A DNA stretch of 34,893 bases. It comes from an uncultured SAR116 cluster alpha proteobacterium (lineage in GTDB: Bacteria; Pseudomonadota; Alphaproteobacteria; Puniceispirillales; Marisalimonadaceae). The notes under the pieces are model-generated. The model was given only the letters and a program-made list of their open reading frames with translations, was not told where the DNA came from and did not search any database. Location: positions 1 to 34,893 of the forward strand of contig CACJFI010000013.1 in NCBI GenBank assembly GCA_902592615.1, read 5' to 3'. Of the stretch, positions 9,595-18,804 are shown piece after piece. Position numbers and translations under genes: made by a program. Every line of letters starts with the position of its first letter. Position 1 is the first letter of the stretch.

Positions 9595-11163
9595 TTAGTC
9601 CTGTAAAAAAACACTGTTAACATTTTTTTTCTTTGAATATAAAAAAACGATATATTTTGTAATAACAATTGCAGTAAACATTGAAGTTGCTATGCCAATC
9701 ATTAAAGTTACTGAAAAGCCCTTAATTGGACCACTTCCGAATGAAAACAAAGCCAAAGCAGCAAACAAAGTTGTTAAGTTAGCATCTATTATGGTTGAAA
9801 TTGCTCTTTGAAATCCAGCCTCGATAGCATCAAAGATATTTCTACCAGAATTAAATTCCTCTTTTATTCTTTCAAAAATCAAAACATTTGCATCTACAGC
9901 CATTCCCATAGTCAAAACTATTCCCGCAATACCTGGTAATGTAAGCGTTGCTTGGATAAGACTTAATAATGCAATTATAAATATAATGTTACATACAAGT
10001 GCAATATTAGCAAAAATTCCGAATATACCATAAGTTATTAACATAAAAATCATTATTGCAATTAAACCAAAAATACTTGCAATTTTGCCTGCAGAAATAG
10101 AATCGCTGCCTAGACCAGGACCAACAGAACGTTCTTCAAGAATAACCATTGGAGCAGGTAATGCACCTGATCTAAGAACTAATGCTAAATCATTTGTCTC
10201 TTGTACTGTAAAAGCACCTGTAATTTGCCCTGTAGAAAATATTTGTGTTTGTATTACTGGTGCACTCACAACTTTTCCATCAAGAACTATGGCAAAGGCC
10301 CTGCCAATATTTTTACCAGTAACTCTACCAAACTTCTTTCCACCTAAAGGAGATAGTTGAAACGAAACTGATGGACTGTTATTTCTATCAAATGTCGGAT
10401 TTGCATCCTTAAGCATTTCACCTGAAACCATAACTCTTTTATTAATCATGTAAAAACGATCAGGATTTTTATCTTCTTGTAATTTAATAAAACCAGGTGG
10501 AGCCTTTGAATTTTCATCTAAATCCTCAGGGAATATACTTGGATGAGCTAATTGAAATGTTAATTTTGCAGTTTTACCTAGTAATTTTTTAATACGACTT
10601 GGATCATCCAAACCAGGAAGTTGAACAACAATGCGGTCAGTGCCTTGTTGTTGAATGCTAGGCTCATTTGTTCCAGTCTCATCTATTCTTCTTCTTACAA
10701 TTTCAATTGCCTGGGCCATGGTAGTTTTAGTTATATTTTTTTTATTTTGCTCTGAAAATTTTATGAAAAAAGATTCAAGCTTATCTTCAACAATTAGATT
10801 TTTATCTAATGAGAATATAATTGATTTTATATCTTCATTTGAATAATTTTTTCTTTTTTGAAACGAAATAACATTATTTTGTATGCTTAATTTTTTATAA
10901 CCAATTTTTGATTTCCTTAAAGAAGATCTGATATCTGATAAAAGAAATTCAAGTTTTTCGGCAAAAACAACATCCATATCAGCCTTTAGCAATAAATATG
11001 ATCCACCCTTTAAATCAAGACCAAGGTTTATTTTTTTTCCTGGTAAAAAGTTGAATGATTGATTTTGATTAGATATATTAAAAAAGTTTGGAACTGCATA
11101 CACTACACCTATAATTACACTAACAACGATCAAAATTAATCTTATTTTTGACAAACTTTTCAT
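9595..11163 (-). CDS. secD: Protein translocase subunit SecD
   Basis: Larger subunit of the SecDF complex. The 522 residues have one N-terminal membrane segment, the LGLDLKGGSYLLL motif, a large periplasmic P1 region with EIVRRRIDETGTNEP and RIVVQLPGLDDPSRIK, and a C-terminal membrane domain containing MGMAVDANVLIFERIKEE, the conserved RND-like Asp region. It starts with ATG at 11163, 36 bases after yajC, and leads directly into secF, forming a yajC-secD-secF operon. Confidence 0.96.
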   Translation of the reverse strand: MKSLSKIRLILIVVSVIIGVVYAVPNFFNISNQNQSFNFLPGKKINLGLDLKGGSYLLLKADMDVVFAEKLEFLLSDIRSSLRKSKIGYKKLSIQNNVISFQKRKNYSNEDIKSIIFSLDKNLIVEDKLESFFIKFSEQNKKNITKTTMAQAIEIVRRRIDETGTNEPSIQQQGTDRIVVQLPGLDDPSRIKKLLGKTAKLTFQLAHPSIFPEDLDENSKAPPGFIKLQEDKNPDRFYMINKRVMVSGEMLKDANPTFDRNNSPSVSFQLSPLGGKKFGRVTGKNIGRAFAIVLDGKVVSAPVIQTQIFSTGQITGAFTVQETNDLALVLRSGALPAPMVILEERSVGPGLGSDSISAGKIASIFGLIAIMIFMLITYGIFGIFANIALVCNIIFIIALLSLIQATLTLPGIAGIVLTMGMAVDANVLIFERIKEEFNSGRNIFDAIEAGFQRAISTIIDANLTTLFAALALFSFGSGPIKGFSVTLMIGIATSMFTAIVITKYIVFLYSKKKNVNSVFLQD

Positions 11164-11199
11164 CTCACAAAACCAAAGAAAATAACAAGTTAAAAATAA

Positions 11200-11559
11200 T
11201 TATTTTTTCTTAGAAGTTGACTTTTTATTATCTGCAGGTTTTAACTTTTGATCACCACGAACCTCAGATATCATTTGTCTTGCAAGTTCTACAGTTACCC
11301 CTGAAGCAATTTCTACACTTACAGTTTCTGATCCGTCAATGGCTTTAGTAACTACTCCAAGTATACCTCCTGCAGTTAAAACTTTATTACCTCTCTTTAA
11401 ACTCTCAACCATTAGTTTGTGTTGCTTAACTCTTTTTTGTTGGGGTCTTATCAGAAGAAAATAAAAAATTATAAAAATTAAAATGAATGGTAGAAGACCC
11501 TGTAATGAAAAACCTCCAGCTCCTCCAGCTGCTGATTGAGCAAATGCACTTGAAATCAT
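11200..11559 (-). CDS. yajC: Preprotein translocase accessory subunit YajC
   Basis: Small inner-membrane protein associated with SecDF. The 119 residues contain one membrane helix (about 19-38, GLLPFILIFIIFYFLLI) followed by the signature RPQQKRVKQHKLMVESLKRG and the conserved TAGGILGVV segment. The C-terminus is lysine rich. The ATG at 11559 has GGAG six bases upstream. It is the first gene of the yajC-secD-secF run and is divergent from the DUF815 gene, so its promoter should lie in the 121 bases at 11560-11680. Confidence 0.94.
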   Translation of the reverse strand: MISSAFAQSAAGGAGGFSLQGLLPFILIFIIFYFLLIRPQQKRVKQHKLMVESLKRGNKVLTAGGILGVVTKAIDGSETVSVEIASGVTVELARQMISEVRGDQKLKPADNKKSTSKKK

Positions 11560-11680
11560 AAGTTACTCCATTGTATGCTTTATATAAATATCATCTTATA
11601 TAAAAAAAAACTAAGAAAGACCATAGATAAAATTTAAAAATTATATATATTACAAATTTTATTCATTTAGGTTTTTTATA

Positions 11681-12544
11681 ATGGTTAATAATACTTCAAA
11701 TTCTATTTTAGAAAGAATTGCTAATGCCTTAGAAAGATTAGCTCCACCAGATAAAAAGATAAATAATTTAGATCAAAGTGAAGGTTTTATTTTTGAATCA
11801 AAATCTGGTTTAATTAGACCTGTTGAAAATATAAACCGTATCTCTTTATCCCTTCTCAAAGGCATTGATAATCAAAAAGAAATCCTTTTAAACAATACTT
11901 TAAATTTTTCTAAAAATTTGAGTGCAAACAATGCTTTGTTGTGGGGAGCAAGAGGAACAGGCAAATCTTCTCTGGTTAAGGCAGTGCATAAAGAAGTTAT
12001 AGTTAAGACAAAATCTAACACTTTAAAGTTAGTTGAAATTCATAGAGAAGATATTTCAGAGCTTCCTGAACTTTTATTACTCTTATCACAACACAAAAAT
12101 TATAGATTTATTTTGTTATGTGATGATTTATCCTTTGATGCTGGCGAAAATAATTATAAAAGCTTAAAGGCTGCACTTGATGGAGGTATCGAAGGAAAGC
12201 CAAATAATGTAATTTTTTATGCAACTTCAAATAGAAGACATTTAATGCCAAGAGACATGATGGAAAATGAGAGATCTACAGCTATAAATCCCTCAGAATC
12301 TGTAGAAGAAAAGGTTTCTTTATCAGATAGATTTGGATTGTGGATAGGATTTCACAATATGGATCAAGATACATTTCTAACCATAGTCGAAGCATATTGT
12401 AATGAATTCAAAATATCTATTAAAAAAAACAAACTTAAATCAGAGGCACTTGAGTGGTCAATTACGAGAGGTTCGAGATCGGGAAGAGTAGCCTGGCAAT
12501 TTATTCAAGATTTAGCCAGCAGACAAAATATTAAAATCTTTTAA
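11681..12544 (+). CDS. DUF815-family AAA ATPase
   Basis: An ATPase of the DUF815 family, whose cellular role is poorly known. Visible motifs are Walker A GARGTGKSS (89-97), Walker B with the Asp pair at 148-149 in FILLCDDLSFD, and the family stretches YATSNRRHLMPRDM and SLSDRFGLWIGFH. The 287 residues are the usual size. In Alphaproteobacteria this gene commonly lies beside yajC and the LytM peptidase gene, as here. It starts with ATG at 11681, with AGG about ten bases upstream, and ends convergently with the LytM gene, the two stop codons sharing TTAA at 12541-12544. Confidence 0.9.
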   Translation: MVNNTSNSILERIANALERLAPPDKKINNLDQSEGFIFESKSGLIRPVENINRISLSLLKGIDNQKEILLNNTLNFSKNLSANNALLWGARGTGKSSLVKAVHKEVIVKTKSNTLKLVEIHREDISELPELLLLLSQHKNYRFILLCDDLSFDAGENNYKSLKAALDGGIEGKPNNVIFYATSNRRHLMPRDMMENERSTAINPSESVEEKVSLSDRFGLWIGFHNMDQDTFLTIVEAYCNEFKISIKKNKLKSEALEWSITRGSRSGRVAWQFIQDLASRQNIKIF

Positions 12545-13449
12545 TTTAAATAGCTTAATGGGTTAACTGGATTTCTATTATGTCTTAGTTGAAAATGAAA
12601 ATAGTTTTTGTTATCAGGCGTATAAGCAATTATTTGTTGTTTCTTTATTTTATCACCAACCTTAACATTATACTTCCCTAAATTTGAATATGCAGTAACC
12701 CAAGATTGGTTATGTTTTATAATAATTAAATTACCAAACTTTTTAATTTGTGAACCAACAAATGCAACTTTTCCATCATAAGCTGAATAAATAGGTTTGT
12801 TTTTACCGAACATAATATCAATACCATCATAATGTTGACCCTTACCAAATTTACCAAAACTTTTTATAACTTTACCTTTCGCTGGCCACAGAAAAACAGG
12901 AGCATTTTTAATTTTTTCTATGTTAGCAGTATATTCATTTTTAGTTATTTGTTTTGTGTCATAAACTTTTTCATTAATAATTAAGTCAACAACTGAAAAA
13001 TCTTTAAGCAATGGAATTAAAATTTTGTTCCCTACAACTAAATTGAAAGGAGTTTTAAGTTTATTTAATTTAATAATTTGTGATTTTTTAACGGCAAATC
13101 TTTTAGAAATTTTTTCAACAGTATCATTACTTTTTACAATATAAATATTATCATGTCTTAAGAATAAAATTTGATTAGGTTTTAATTCATAAGGTTTTGA
13201 GAGATTGTTATCTTCAATAATATCTTTTGGTACTACTCTATATTTGTTAGCAATACTGTAAATTGTTTCATTTTCTTTGACAATTATCATACCATTAAGT
13301 GGAATATTTATATCATTTGAACTAAATGTTTTGTCAAAAATTTTGGCTTCTTTTTCAGGAGCAAGGTTTTCTTTTAAGCCGTCATAAAGTTTGTTATTTT
13401 GACACCCAAATGCAAAGAAAATTAAAATGATGAAAATAATTTTATTCAA
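12541..13449 (-). CDS. LysM/LytM (M23-fold) lipoprotein, NlpD-like, probably catalytically inactive
   Basis: A predicted outer-membrane lipoprotein for peptidoglycan remodelling. It has a lipoprotein signal with lipobox FAFGC (C16), two LysM repeats (roughly 52-98 and 103-147), and a C-terminal M23/LytM domain (about 190-300) that resembles E. coli NlpD (GIDI, FGNLIIIKHN, NPxxYL). Zinc-site residues are eroded. The HxxxD motif of active LytM enzymes aligns to YDGID, with Tyr207 replacing the ligand His. The HxH motif is Y283-x-H285, and the YAH segment reads YSN. It therefore probably activates an amidase rather than cutting peptidoglycan itself. The start is TTG at 13449, with AAGGG upstream and a stop four codons before it. 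Next to pcm and surE, as nlpD is in many proteobacteria. Confidence 0.87.
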   Translation of the reverse strand: MNKIIFIILIFFAFGCQNNKLYDGLKENLAPEKEAKIFDKTFSSNDINIPLNGMIIVKENETIYSIANKYRVVPKDIIEDNNLSKPYELKPNQILFLRHDNIYIVKSNDTVEKISKRFAVKKSQIIKLNKLKTPFNLVVGNKILIPLLKDFSVVDLIINEKVYDTKQITKNEYTANIEKIKNAPVFLWPAKGKVIKSFGKFGKGQHYDGIDIMFGKNKPIYSAYDGKVAFVGSQIKKFGNLIIIKHNQSWVTAYSNLGKYNVKVGDKIKKQQIIAYTPDNKNYFHFQLRHNRNPVNPLSYLN

Positions 13450-13494
13450 TATAAAGCACCCTTAAAATAGGATTAAATTAAAATCAAATACATT

Positions 13495-14139
13495 TCAATA
13501 ATTATCACTTATTAATGGAACAAAATTGACTTGACCAAGATCTTCCCATATGTCGTTTTTTCTATTATTTTTGACAATAATTTTTTTTAATCTTTGTCCT
13601 TCTAAAACAGATCCTACCGGCACAACACACGTTCCATTAAATCTTACCTGACTTAATAATCTATCATCAATTTTTTCTATTGCACATGTTATTATTAAAT
13701 GATCGAACGGTGCTAATTTAGGCCACCCCAAAAATCCATCTCCACATTCGCAAATAATATTTGTTAACTTAAGTTTTTTAAAACAATTAATAGCGTTTAC
13801 TAATAAGGGGCGAATTCTTTCTATTGAATAAACTCTTCTTGATAAAATAGATAAAATAGATGTTTGATAACCTGAACCAGTTCCTATTTCTAAAATTATT
13901 TCATTTCCTTTGAGCGATAAAGCTTCAGTCATCAAGGCAACTATATATGGCTGACTTATTGTTTGTTCAAAGCCAATAGGTAGAGGATTATTTTCATATG
14001 CATAATCTTTAAAGTTATGAGGAAGAAAAATTTCTCTAGGAATTTTTTCAATTGCAGATAAAACTTTTTTTGAAGAAATTCCCATAGATCTTAATTTCAT
14101 AATTAAATTAGCTTTTTGAATTGTACTTTCAAATATCAT
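13495..14139 (-). CDS. pcm: Protein-L-isoaspartate O-methyltransferase
   Basis: Methylates L-isoaspartyl residues in aged proteins using S-adenosylmethionine, starting their repair to aspartate. The 214 residues contain the SAM-binding motif LEIGTGSGYQT, the upstream family motif PIGFEQTISQPYIVA, and later GDGFLGWP and the strand FNGTCVVPVGS. The start codon lies inside the end of surE, an 11-base overlap that implies translational coupling. The surE-pcm-nlpD order is widely conserved. Confidence 0.95.
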   Translation of the reverse strand: MIFESTIQKANLIMKLRSMGISSKKVLSAIEKIPREIFLPHNFKDYAYENNPLPIGFEQTISQPYIVALMTEALSLKGNEIILEIGTGSGYQTSILSILSRRVYSIERIRPLLVNAINCFKKLKLTNIICECGDGFLGWPKLAPFDHLIITCAIEKIDDRLLSQVRFNGTCVVPVGSVLEGQRLKKIIVKNNRKNDIWEDLGQVNFVPLISDNY

Positions 14140-14890
14140 GGTTTAATTTACTAAGAAATTCATTATTACTTAAATTTAATGATAATGGTGTTATAGAAAT
14201 TTTATTTTTTTTTAAACATTCTAAATCAGTATTTATTGAAGATCTATAATCATTAACCATACGCCCTATTGTAAAGGAGCTAAAATTATCATCAAATGAA
14301 ATTTCATCACCAATTTTTTGAGATGCTAATGTTGTAATTGAACTTTTAATATTTTCTAAATTAGGTGAAATTATGTATGGAAAATTAACATTATAAAACC
14401 TTGTAGTTTGTGAATTTATTTTTAATATATCTTTTATGATTTCATAACCTTTGGCTTTTGAACACTCATAAGAATTAATTTTATCATCACCACCATACTG
14501 ACTTAGCGCAATTGAATCTATTCTTCTAACTGCACCCTCCCATGCAGCAGCCACAGTACCTGAATAAGAAACTTCATCTCCAATATTGCTGCCAGCGTTA
14601 ATACCACTAAGAATCAAATCAGGCTTGTTTTTTTTAAACAAATAGTTTAGAGCAAATATCATACAGTCGGTTGGTGTACCATCAACAATCCAAAAGTTTT
14701 TTGATATTTGTCTAAAGTAAATATTTTTTCTAATTGTAATAGATTTTGATTTAGCTGATTGATTATTTTTTGGAGATACTATGAATACATTATTTGCTAA
14801 TTGCTCGGCGATATTTAACAAAACTTTCAACCCAATAGATTCATACCCATCATCATTAGAAATAAGAATATTATTCAATTTATTAGTCAT
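14129..14890 (-). CDS. surE: 5'-nucleotidase SurE
   Basis: Metal-dependent phosphatase acting on nucleoside 5'- and 3'-monophosphates, linked to survival under stress. The 253 residues begin with the metal-binding ILISNDDGYES (D13, D14), followed by SPKNNQSAKSKSIT and the SGINAGSNIGDEVSYSGTVAAAWEG block that completes the active site. It starts four bases after the serS stop and overlaps pcm by 11 bases. Confidence 0.95.
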   Translation of the reverse strand: MTNKLNNILISNDDGYESIGLKVLLNIAEQLANNVFIVSPKNNQSAKSKSITIRKNIYFRQISKNFWIVDGTPTDCMIFALNYLFKKNKPDLILSGINAGSNIGDEVSYSGTVAAAWEGAVRRIDSIALSQYGGDDKINSYECSKAKGYEIIKDILKINSQTTRFYNVNFPYIISPNLENIKSSITTLASQKIGDEISFDDNFSSFTIGRMVNDYRSSINTDLECLKKNKISITPLSLNLSNNEFLSKLNHDI

Positions 14891-14894
14891 ATGA

Positions 14895-16184
14895 TTAATT
14901 TAATGCTTCAATTTTTTTAATTCCCTTCATGTAGGGTATAAGGACATCAGGGATAACTACAGATCCGTCACTTTGTTGATAATTTTCTAATATGGCAATT
15001 ATTGTTCTACCAATTGCTAAACCAGAACCATTAAGTGTATGTAAGAAATCAATTTTATTTGTTTCTTTATCTTTAAATTTGGCATTCATTCTTCTTGCTT
15101 GAAAATCTCCACAATTAGAGCAAGATGAAATTTCTCTGTACATCCCTTTTCCAGAATTTTGTCCAGGAAGCCAAACCTCTAGATCAAATGTCTTTTTAGC
15201 TGAAAAACCAACATCTCCTGAACATAACTTCATAATTCTATATGGTAATTCTAATTTTTTTAAAATATTTTCTGCACAATAAACTAAGTTGTTCAATTCT
15301 TCATCGGAACTAATTGGATTTGTTATAAAAACCATTTCAACTTTTGAAAATTGATGTTGACGTATCATTCCCCTGGTATCAGTGCCAGCAGCGCCAGCTT
15401 CAGATCTAAAACAAGGAGTATTGGCAACAAATCTTAATGGTAAACTATTTTTATCAAGTATTTCATCCCTTACAATATTAGTTAATGGGACTTCAGCAGT
15501 AGGAATTAACCATCTTTTGTCTGTAGTACAAAATAAATCTTCAGTAAATTTAGGAAGTTGACCAGTGCCAAATAGTGCATTGTCTCTTACAATATAGGGA
15601 GGAGAGATTTCTTCAAAGCCAAAATTTTTTACATGAATGTCTATCATGAATGAAGATAGTGCTCTTTCAAGCAAAGCTAATTTTCCTCTTAATAAAACAA
15701 ATCTTGATCCTGATATCTTCACACCTGTTTTAAAATCAAGTTGCTTTAGTTTTTCACCAATTTCAACATGGTCTAAAGGTTCAAAAGAAAATTTGGGTTT
15801 TGTTCCCCACTCTTTAATTAATTTATTTTCATTTTCATTGTTTCCATCAGGAACATCATCATCTAAACTATTTGGTAATACTTTTAAAATATCATTTAGT
15901 TCACTTGAATATTTTTTTATTTCTTGATCTATTGTTGATAATTCAGACTTGAAATTAGAAATATTTTTTTTTAATTCTGATACATCTTTACCTTCAGATA
16001 CTAGCTTTCCAATTTCTTTTGAACTATTATTTCTTTGTTTTTGTATAACTTGTATTTCAGCTTGTTTTTTTCTAATTGCTTCGTCAATTTCAAGAATTGA
16101 AGATATATCAATATTCAAACCTCTACGATGCATTTGTTTTTGAAATTTTTCAGGATTTTTTCTTATAAATTTTATATCATGCAT
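14895..16184 (-). CDS. serS: Seryl-tRNA synthetase
   Basis: Charges tRNA-Ser. The 429-residue class II enzyme has an N-terminal coiled-coil arm (about residues 30-105, rich in Lys, Glu and Gln) that contacts the long variable arm of tRNA-Ser. The class II core includes motif 2 in FRSEAGAAGTDTRGMIRQHQ and motif 3 in NGSGLAIGRTIIAILENYQ. The ATG at 16184 is followed by the typical MHDIKFIRKNPE. It is ten bases after tatC ends, within the same minus-strand run. Confidence 0.96.
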   Translation of the reverse strand: MHDIKFIRKNPEKFQKQMHRRGLNIDISSILEIDEAIRKKQAEIQVIQKQRNNSSKEIGKLVSEGKDVSELKKNISNFKSELSTIDQEIKKYSSELNDILKVLPNSLDDDVPDGNNENENKLIKEWGTKPKFSFEPLDHVEIGEKLKQLDFKTGVKISGSRFVLLRGKLALLERALSSFMIDIHVKNFGFEEISPPYIVRDNALFGTGQLPKFTEDLFCTTDKRWLIPTAEVPLTNIVRDEILDKNSLPLRFVANTPCFRSEAGAAGTDTRGMIRQHQFSKVEMVFITNPISSDEELNNLVYCAENILKKLELPYRIMKLCSGDVGFSAKKTFDLEVWLPGQNSGKGMYREISSCSNCGDFQARRMNAKFKDKETNKIDFLHTLNGSGLAIGRTIIAILENYQQSDGSVVIPDVLIPYMKGIKKIEALN

Positions 16185-16196
16185 TAAAAAGCTCTT

Positions 16197-16976
16197 TTAA
16201 CTACTTTTACTTAGAAATTTAGAAAAAATTATAGATACTTCGTATAAAGCGATTATTGGTAATGCGAGTAAAATTTGTGAGATAACGTCTGGCGGTGTGA
16301 GTATTGCAGCAATGACAAAAGCCGTTAAGATTGCATACTTTCTCTTACTCGCCAAATCATCTGGTGTGATAATACCTGTTTTAACTAACAATAATAAAAT
16401 GACTGGTAATTCAAAACATAATCCAAAAGCAAAAATCAGTTTCATAATTAATGAAAGGTATTCTGATATTCTTGGTTCTAATTCTATTGGTAGAGAACCA
16501 TCTACACTATTAACTTGAAAAGAAAGAAAGAAGTCCCACGCAAGAGGTATTACAATATAATAGACCATAGCTGCACCTGCTATAAATAAGATGGGTGTGG
16601 CCAACAGAAAAGGCAGAAAAGCTTGTTTTTCATTTTTATATAATCCTGGGGCAACAAATCTCCATATTTGAATTAAAAATATAGGTAAAGAAATACATAA
16701 AGATATAAAAAAAGCAACTTTGACCTGTGTGAAAAAACCTTCATGCAAGGCCGTAAAAATCATTCTTCCACCATTTTCAAGTATTTGAGAAGCAAGTGGA
16801 GCTTGTAAAAACATATAAACAATATCTGCAAGATTTTGATTATCATCTGTAAATTTGATGAAGCAGAGGAAAAATAAAAATAAAAATGCACAAAATGATA
16901 CTAATAGTCTATTTCTTAGCTCAATAAGATGGTCTAATAGTGTCATATTTTGTTCAGGATTTTTGGCTTTGCTCAT
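16197..16976 (-). CDS. tatC: Twin-arginine translocase subunit TatC
   Basis: Core receptor of the Tat pathway, which exports folded proteins with twin-arginine signals across the inner membrane. The 259 residues show the N-terminal signature MTLLDHLIELRNRLL, six hydrophobic segments, and the conserved FALLHEG-like loop ALHEGFFTQVKVAFF and FELPVILLLLVKTG. A complete tatA-tatB-tatC set lies here in transcription order, with 14-15 base gaps. Confidence 0.96.
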   Translation of the reverse strand: MSKAKNPEQNMTLLDHLIELRNRLLVSFCAFLFLFFLCFIKFTDDNQNLADIVYMFLQAPLASQILENGGRMIFTALHEGFFTQVKVAFFISLCISLPIFLIQIWRFVAPGLYKNEKQAFLPFLLATPILFIAGAAMVYYIVIPLAWDFFLSFQVNSVDGSLPIELEPRISEYLSLIMKLIFAFGLCFELPVILLLLVKTGIITPDDLASKRKYAILTAFVIAAILTPPDVISQILLALPIIALYEVSIIFSKFLSKSS

Positions 16977-16990
16977 ATTACTATTTAAAA

Positions 16991-17353
16991 TTATAAATTT
17001 TTAATTTTTGAATTAGATTTTTTATCTGGCTTTGTATTATTAGCATTTTTTATATTATCGACATCATTTTTTATTGATTTTATATTAACATCATCTTCTA
17101 ATTCTTTTATTTCACCAACATGATCATCGATTAGGGATTTTTTATCAATTTTATTAACTTCCTTTCTCAAATCAGAAATATCAGCTTCATTTGCTAAATC
17201 ATCAATTCCCGAATGAAATTGTGAAGCCATAGATTTAATTTTTCTTATAAAAGATGTAATTGACCTTAGAACTTTTGGTAAATCTTTTGGACCAACTACT
17301 ATAAGCAACACAAAAGAGATTAAAAGAAACTCTGGAAAACCGATATCAAGCAT
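16991..17353 (-). CDS. tatB: Twin-arginine translocase subunit TatB
   Basis: Partner of TatC in the substrate-binding complex. The 120 residues have an N-terminal membrane helix with MLDIGFPEFLLISFVLLIVV, then the Gly-Pro hinge (GPKDLP), an amphipathic helix (KVLRSITSFIRKIKSMASQF), and a charged, variable C-terminal region. The glutamate in the membrane segment (FPEFLL) is the feature that separates TatB from most unrelated small membrane proteins. Confidence 0.93.
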   Translation of the reverse strand: MLDIGFPEFLLISFVLLIVVGPKDLPKVLRSITSFIRKIKSMASQFHSGIDDLANEADISDLRKEVNKIDKKSLIDDHVGEIKELEDDVNIKSIKNDVDNIKNANNTKPDKKSNSKIKNL

Positions 17354-17368
17354 TAAATAAAACTTTAC

Positions 17369-17620
17369 TTATGATTTCTTTTTAACGGCTTGTTTCTTTT
17401 TTGCTGTTTTTTTAACAGTCTTTATTTTAGGTTTAGTTTTTGTTTCAGCAATAACTTCTATTTCTTCATCATTTTCTTTATTAGACTTAACCTGATCTTT
17501 GAAATTTTTTAAACCTTTACCAAAGTCTCCCATTATACTTGATAATTTACCTTTTCCACCAAATAAAATTAAAACGACAATTAGTACAATAATCCAATGC
17601 CAAATACTAAATGCACCCAT
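17369..17620 (-). CDS. tatA: Twin-arginine translocase subunit TatA
   Basis: Forms the oligomeric translocation element of the Tat system. The 83 residues begin [20 protein letters not shown], followed by the FGGKGK hinge and the amphipathic helix [20 protein letters not shown]. The tail is lysine rich. The ATG at 17620 has AGGAG nine bases upstream, the strongest ribosome binding site in this operon, in line with TatA being needed in excess. Confidence 0.95.
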   Translation of the reverse strand: MGAFSIWHWIIVLIVVLILFGGKGKLSSIMGDFGKGLKNFKDQVKSNKENDEEIEVIAETKTKPKIKTVKKTAKKKQAVKKKS

Positions 17621-17700
17621 AATACAAATCTCCTATTTAAATACTTTTAAATTAAAAACACATTACATGTAATTAATATTTTTTTATATAGAAAAATTAT

Positions 17701-18777
17701 TTATTGCTCAAAGATAAAAATTTGTGTTGGATCAGTTTCAACTATTACTTTTTCATCAACTTTAAAAAAATTAAGTCCAGGAATTCTAGCGTGAATATGA
17801 AAATTTGATTCATCAACCTTTAATGATAAATGAACTAAACTTGAACCAGCAAGTAATCTTGCTTCCATAACAAATCCATAGTATGAAGATTTTATAAAAT
17901 TTGTTTTATCTGTTGTATTTAAATTAATTTTATTTGCAGAAAACAACTTAATTGCTTCATCTCTAACAACAATTTTTACTTTTTTATTATTAAATCTTTG
18001 AGAACAATTAAAAGTGCCAAGTACAGTGCTAACAGAACCTTCATTAACAATTCCCTCAAGTATATTTATTTCTCCAAAAAACTCAGCTATGAAAGCTGAT
18101 TTTGGTCGTAAATATAGATCTATAGGACTTCCAAATTGTTCAATACACCCATTATTTAAAACGCCTATTTTATCAGACATAAACATTGCCTCTTCTGGAT
18201 CATGAGTTACTAATAATGCTGAAATTTTGTGTTCCCTTAAAATATGTAACATTTGATCTCTAATTTTTTCTTTTAATCTAGAATCTAAATTTGAATAAGG
18301 TTCATCTAAAAAAATAATCTTAGGATCAGAAGCCATAGCTCGAACTAACGCAACTTGTTGTTGTTGACCACCTGATAATTCATGAGGATATCTGTTAGCC
18401 AGATTAGAAATATCAATTTCATCCATTAAGTTTTGAATTTTTTTTGAACTCTTTTCTAGGTAATTTATTTTTTTTCCAAAGAAAATATTTTCCATAACAG
18501 TTAAGTGAGGAAACAATGCACAATCTTGAAAAACATATCCAATTTGTCTTTTATCTGAACTTAAATGAAAATTTAAAGAAGAAACAATTTCATCATTTAA
18601 CTTGATTTGACCATTTTGAAGTTTTTCTATTCCACTTGCTAATTTAAGTAATGTTGTTTTTCCACAACCAGAAGGACCTAACAAAGAAACTACTTCCCCT
18701 GCTTCAAGTTTCATGGAAAAGTCATTCAAAATTATCTTTTTGTTATATTTATGTGAAATATTTAGAAACTCTAACAA
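17701..18777 (-). CDS. ABC transporter ATP-binding protein, FbpC/PotA-type
   Basis: ATPase subunit of a binding-protein-dependent importer. Visible are Walker A GPSGCGKTT (34-42), the Q-loop (Q84), signature LSGGQ (134-138), Walker B IIFLDEP (154-160) and the H-loop (T191-H192), with a C-terminal TOBE-like domain from about residue 235. LYLRPKSAFIAEFFGEINIL resembles the ferric-iron FbpC group, but the substrate cannot be fixed from the ATPase alone. No permease or binding-protein gene is next to it. It sits between scpB and tatA, where other Alphaproteobacteria usually have no such gene. The start is TTG at 18777, preceded by AGGA at eight bases and an in-frame stop two codons upstream. Confidence 0.88.
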   Translation of the reverse strand: MLEFLNISHKYNKKIILNDFSMKLEAGEVVSLLGPSGCGKTTLLKLASGIEKLQNGQIKLNDEIVSSLNFHLSSDKRQIGYVFQDCALFPHLTVMENIFFGKKINYLEKSSKKIQNLMDEIDISNLANRYPHELSGGQQQQVALVRAMASDPKIIFLDEPYSNLDSRLKEKIRDQMLHILREHKISALLVTHDPEEAMFMSDKIGVLNNGCIEQFGSPIDLYLRPKSAFIAEFFGEINILEGIVNEGSVSTVLGTFNCSQRFNNKKVKIVVRDEAIKLFSANKINLNTTDKTNFIKSSYYGFVMEARLLAGSSLVHLSLKVDESNFHIHARIPGLNFFKVDEKVIVETDPTQIFIFEQ

Positions 18778-18804
18778 TGTTTAAATCCTAATAATTAATA
18801 ATAT

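Noticed and set aside
17662-17673. Palindrome ATTACATGTAAT upstream of tatA
   Set aside because: Perfect but only 12 bases in very AT-rich DNA and with no matching site elsewhere that I noticed; too weak to call an operator.
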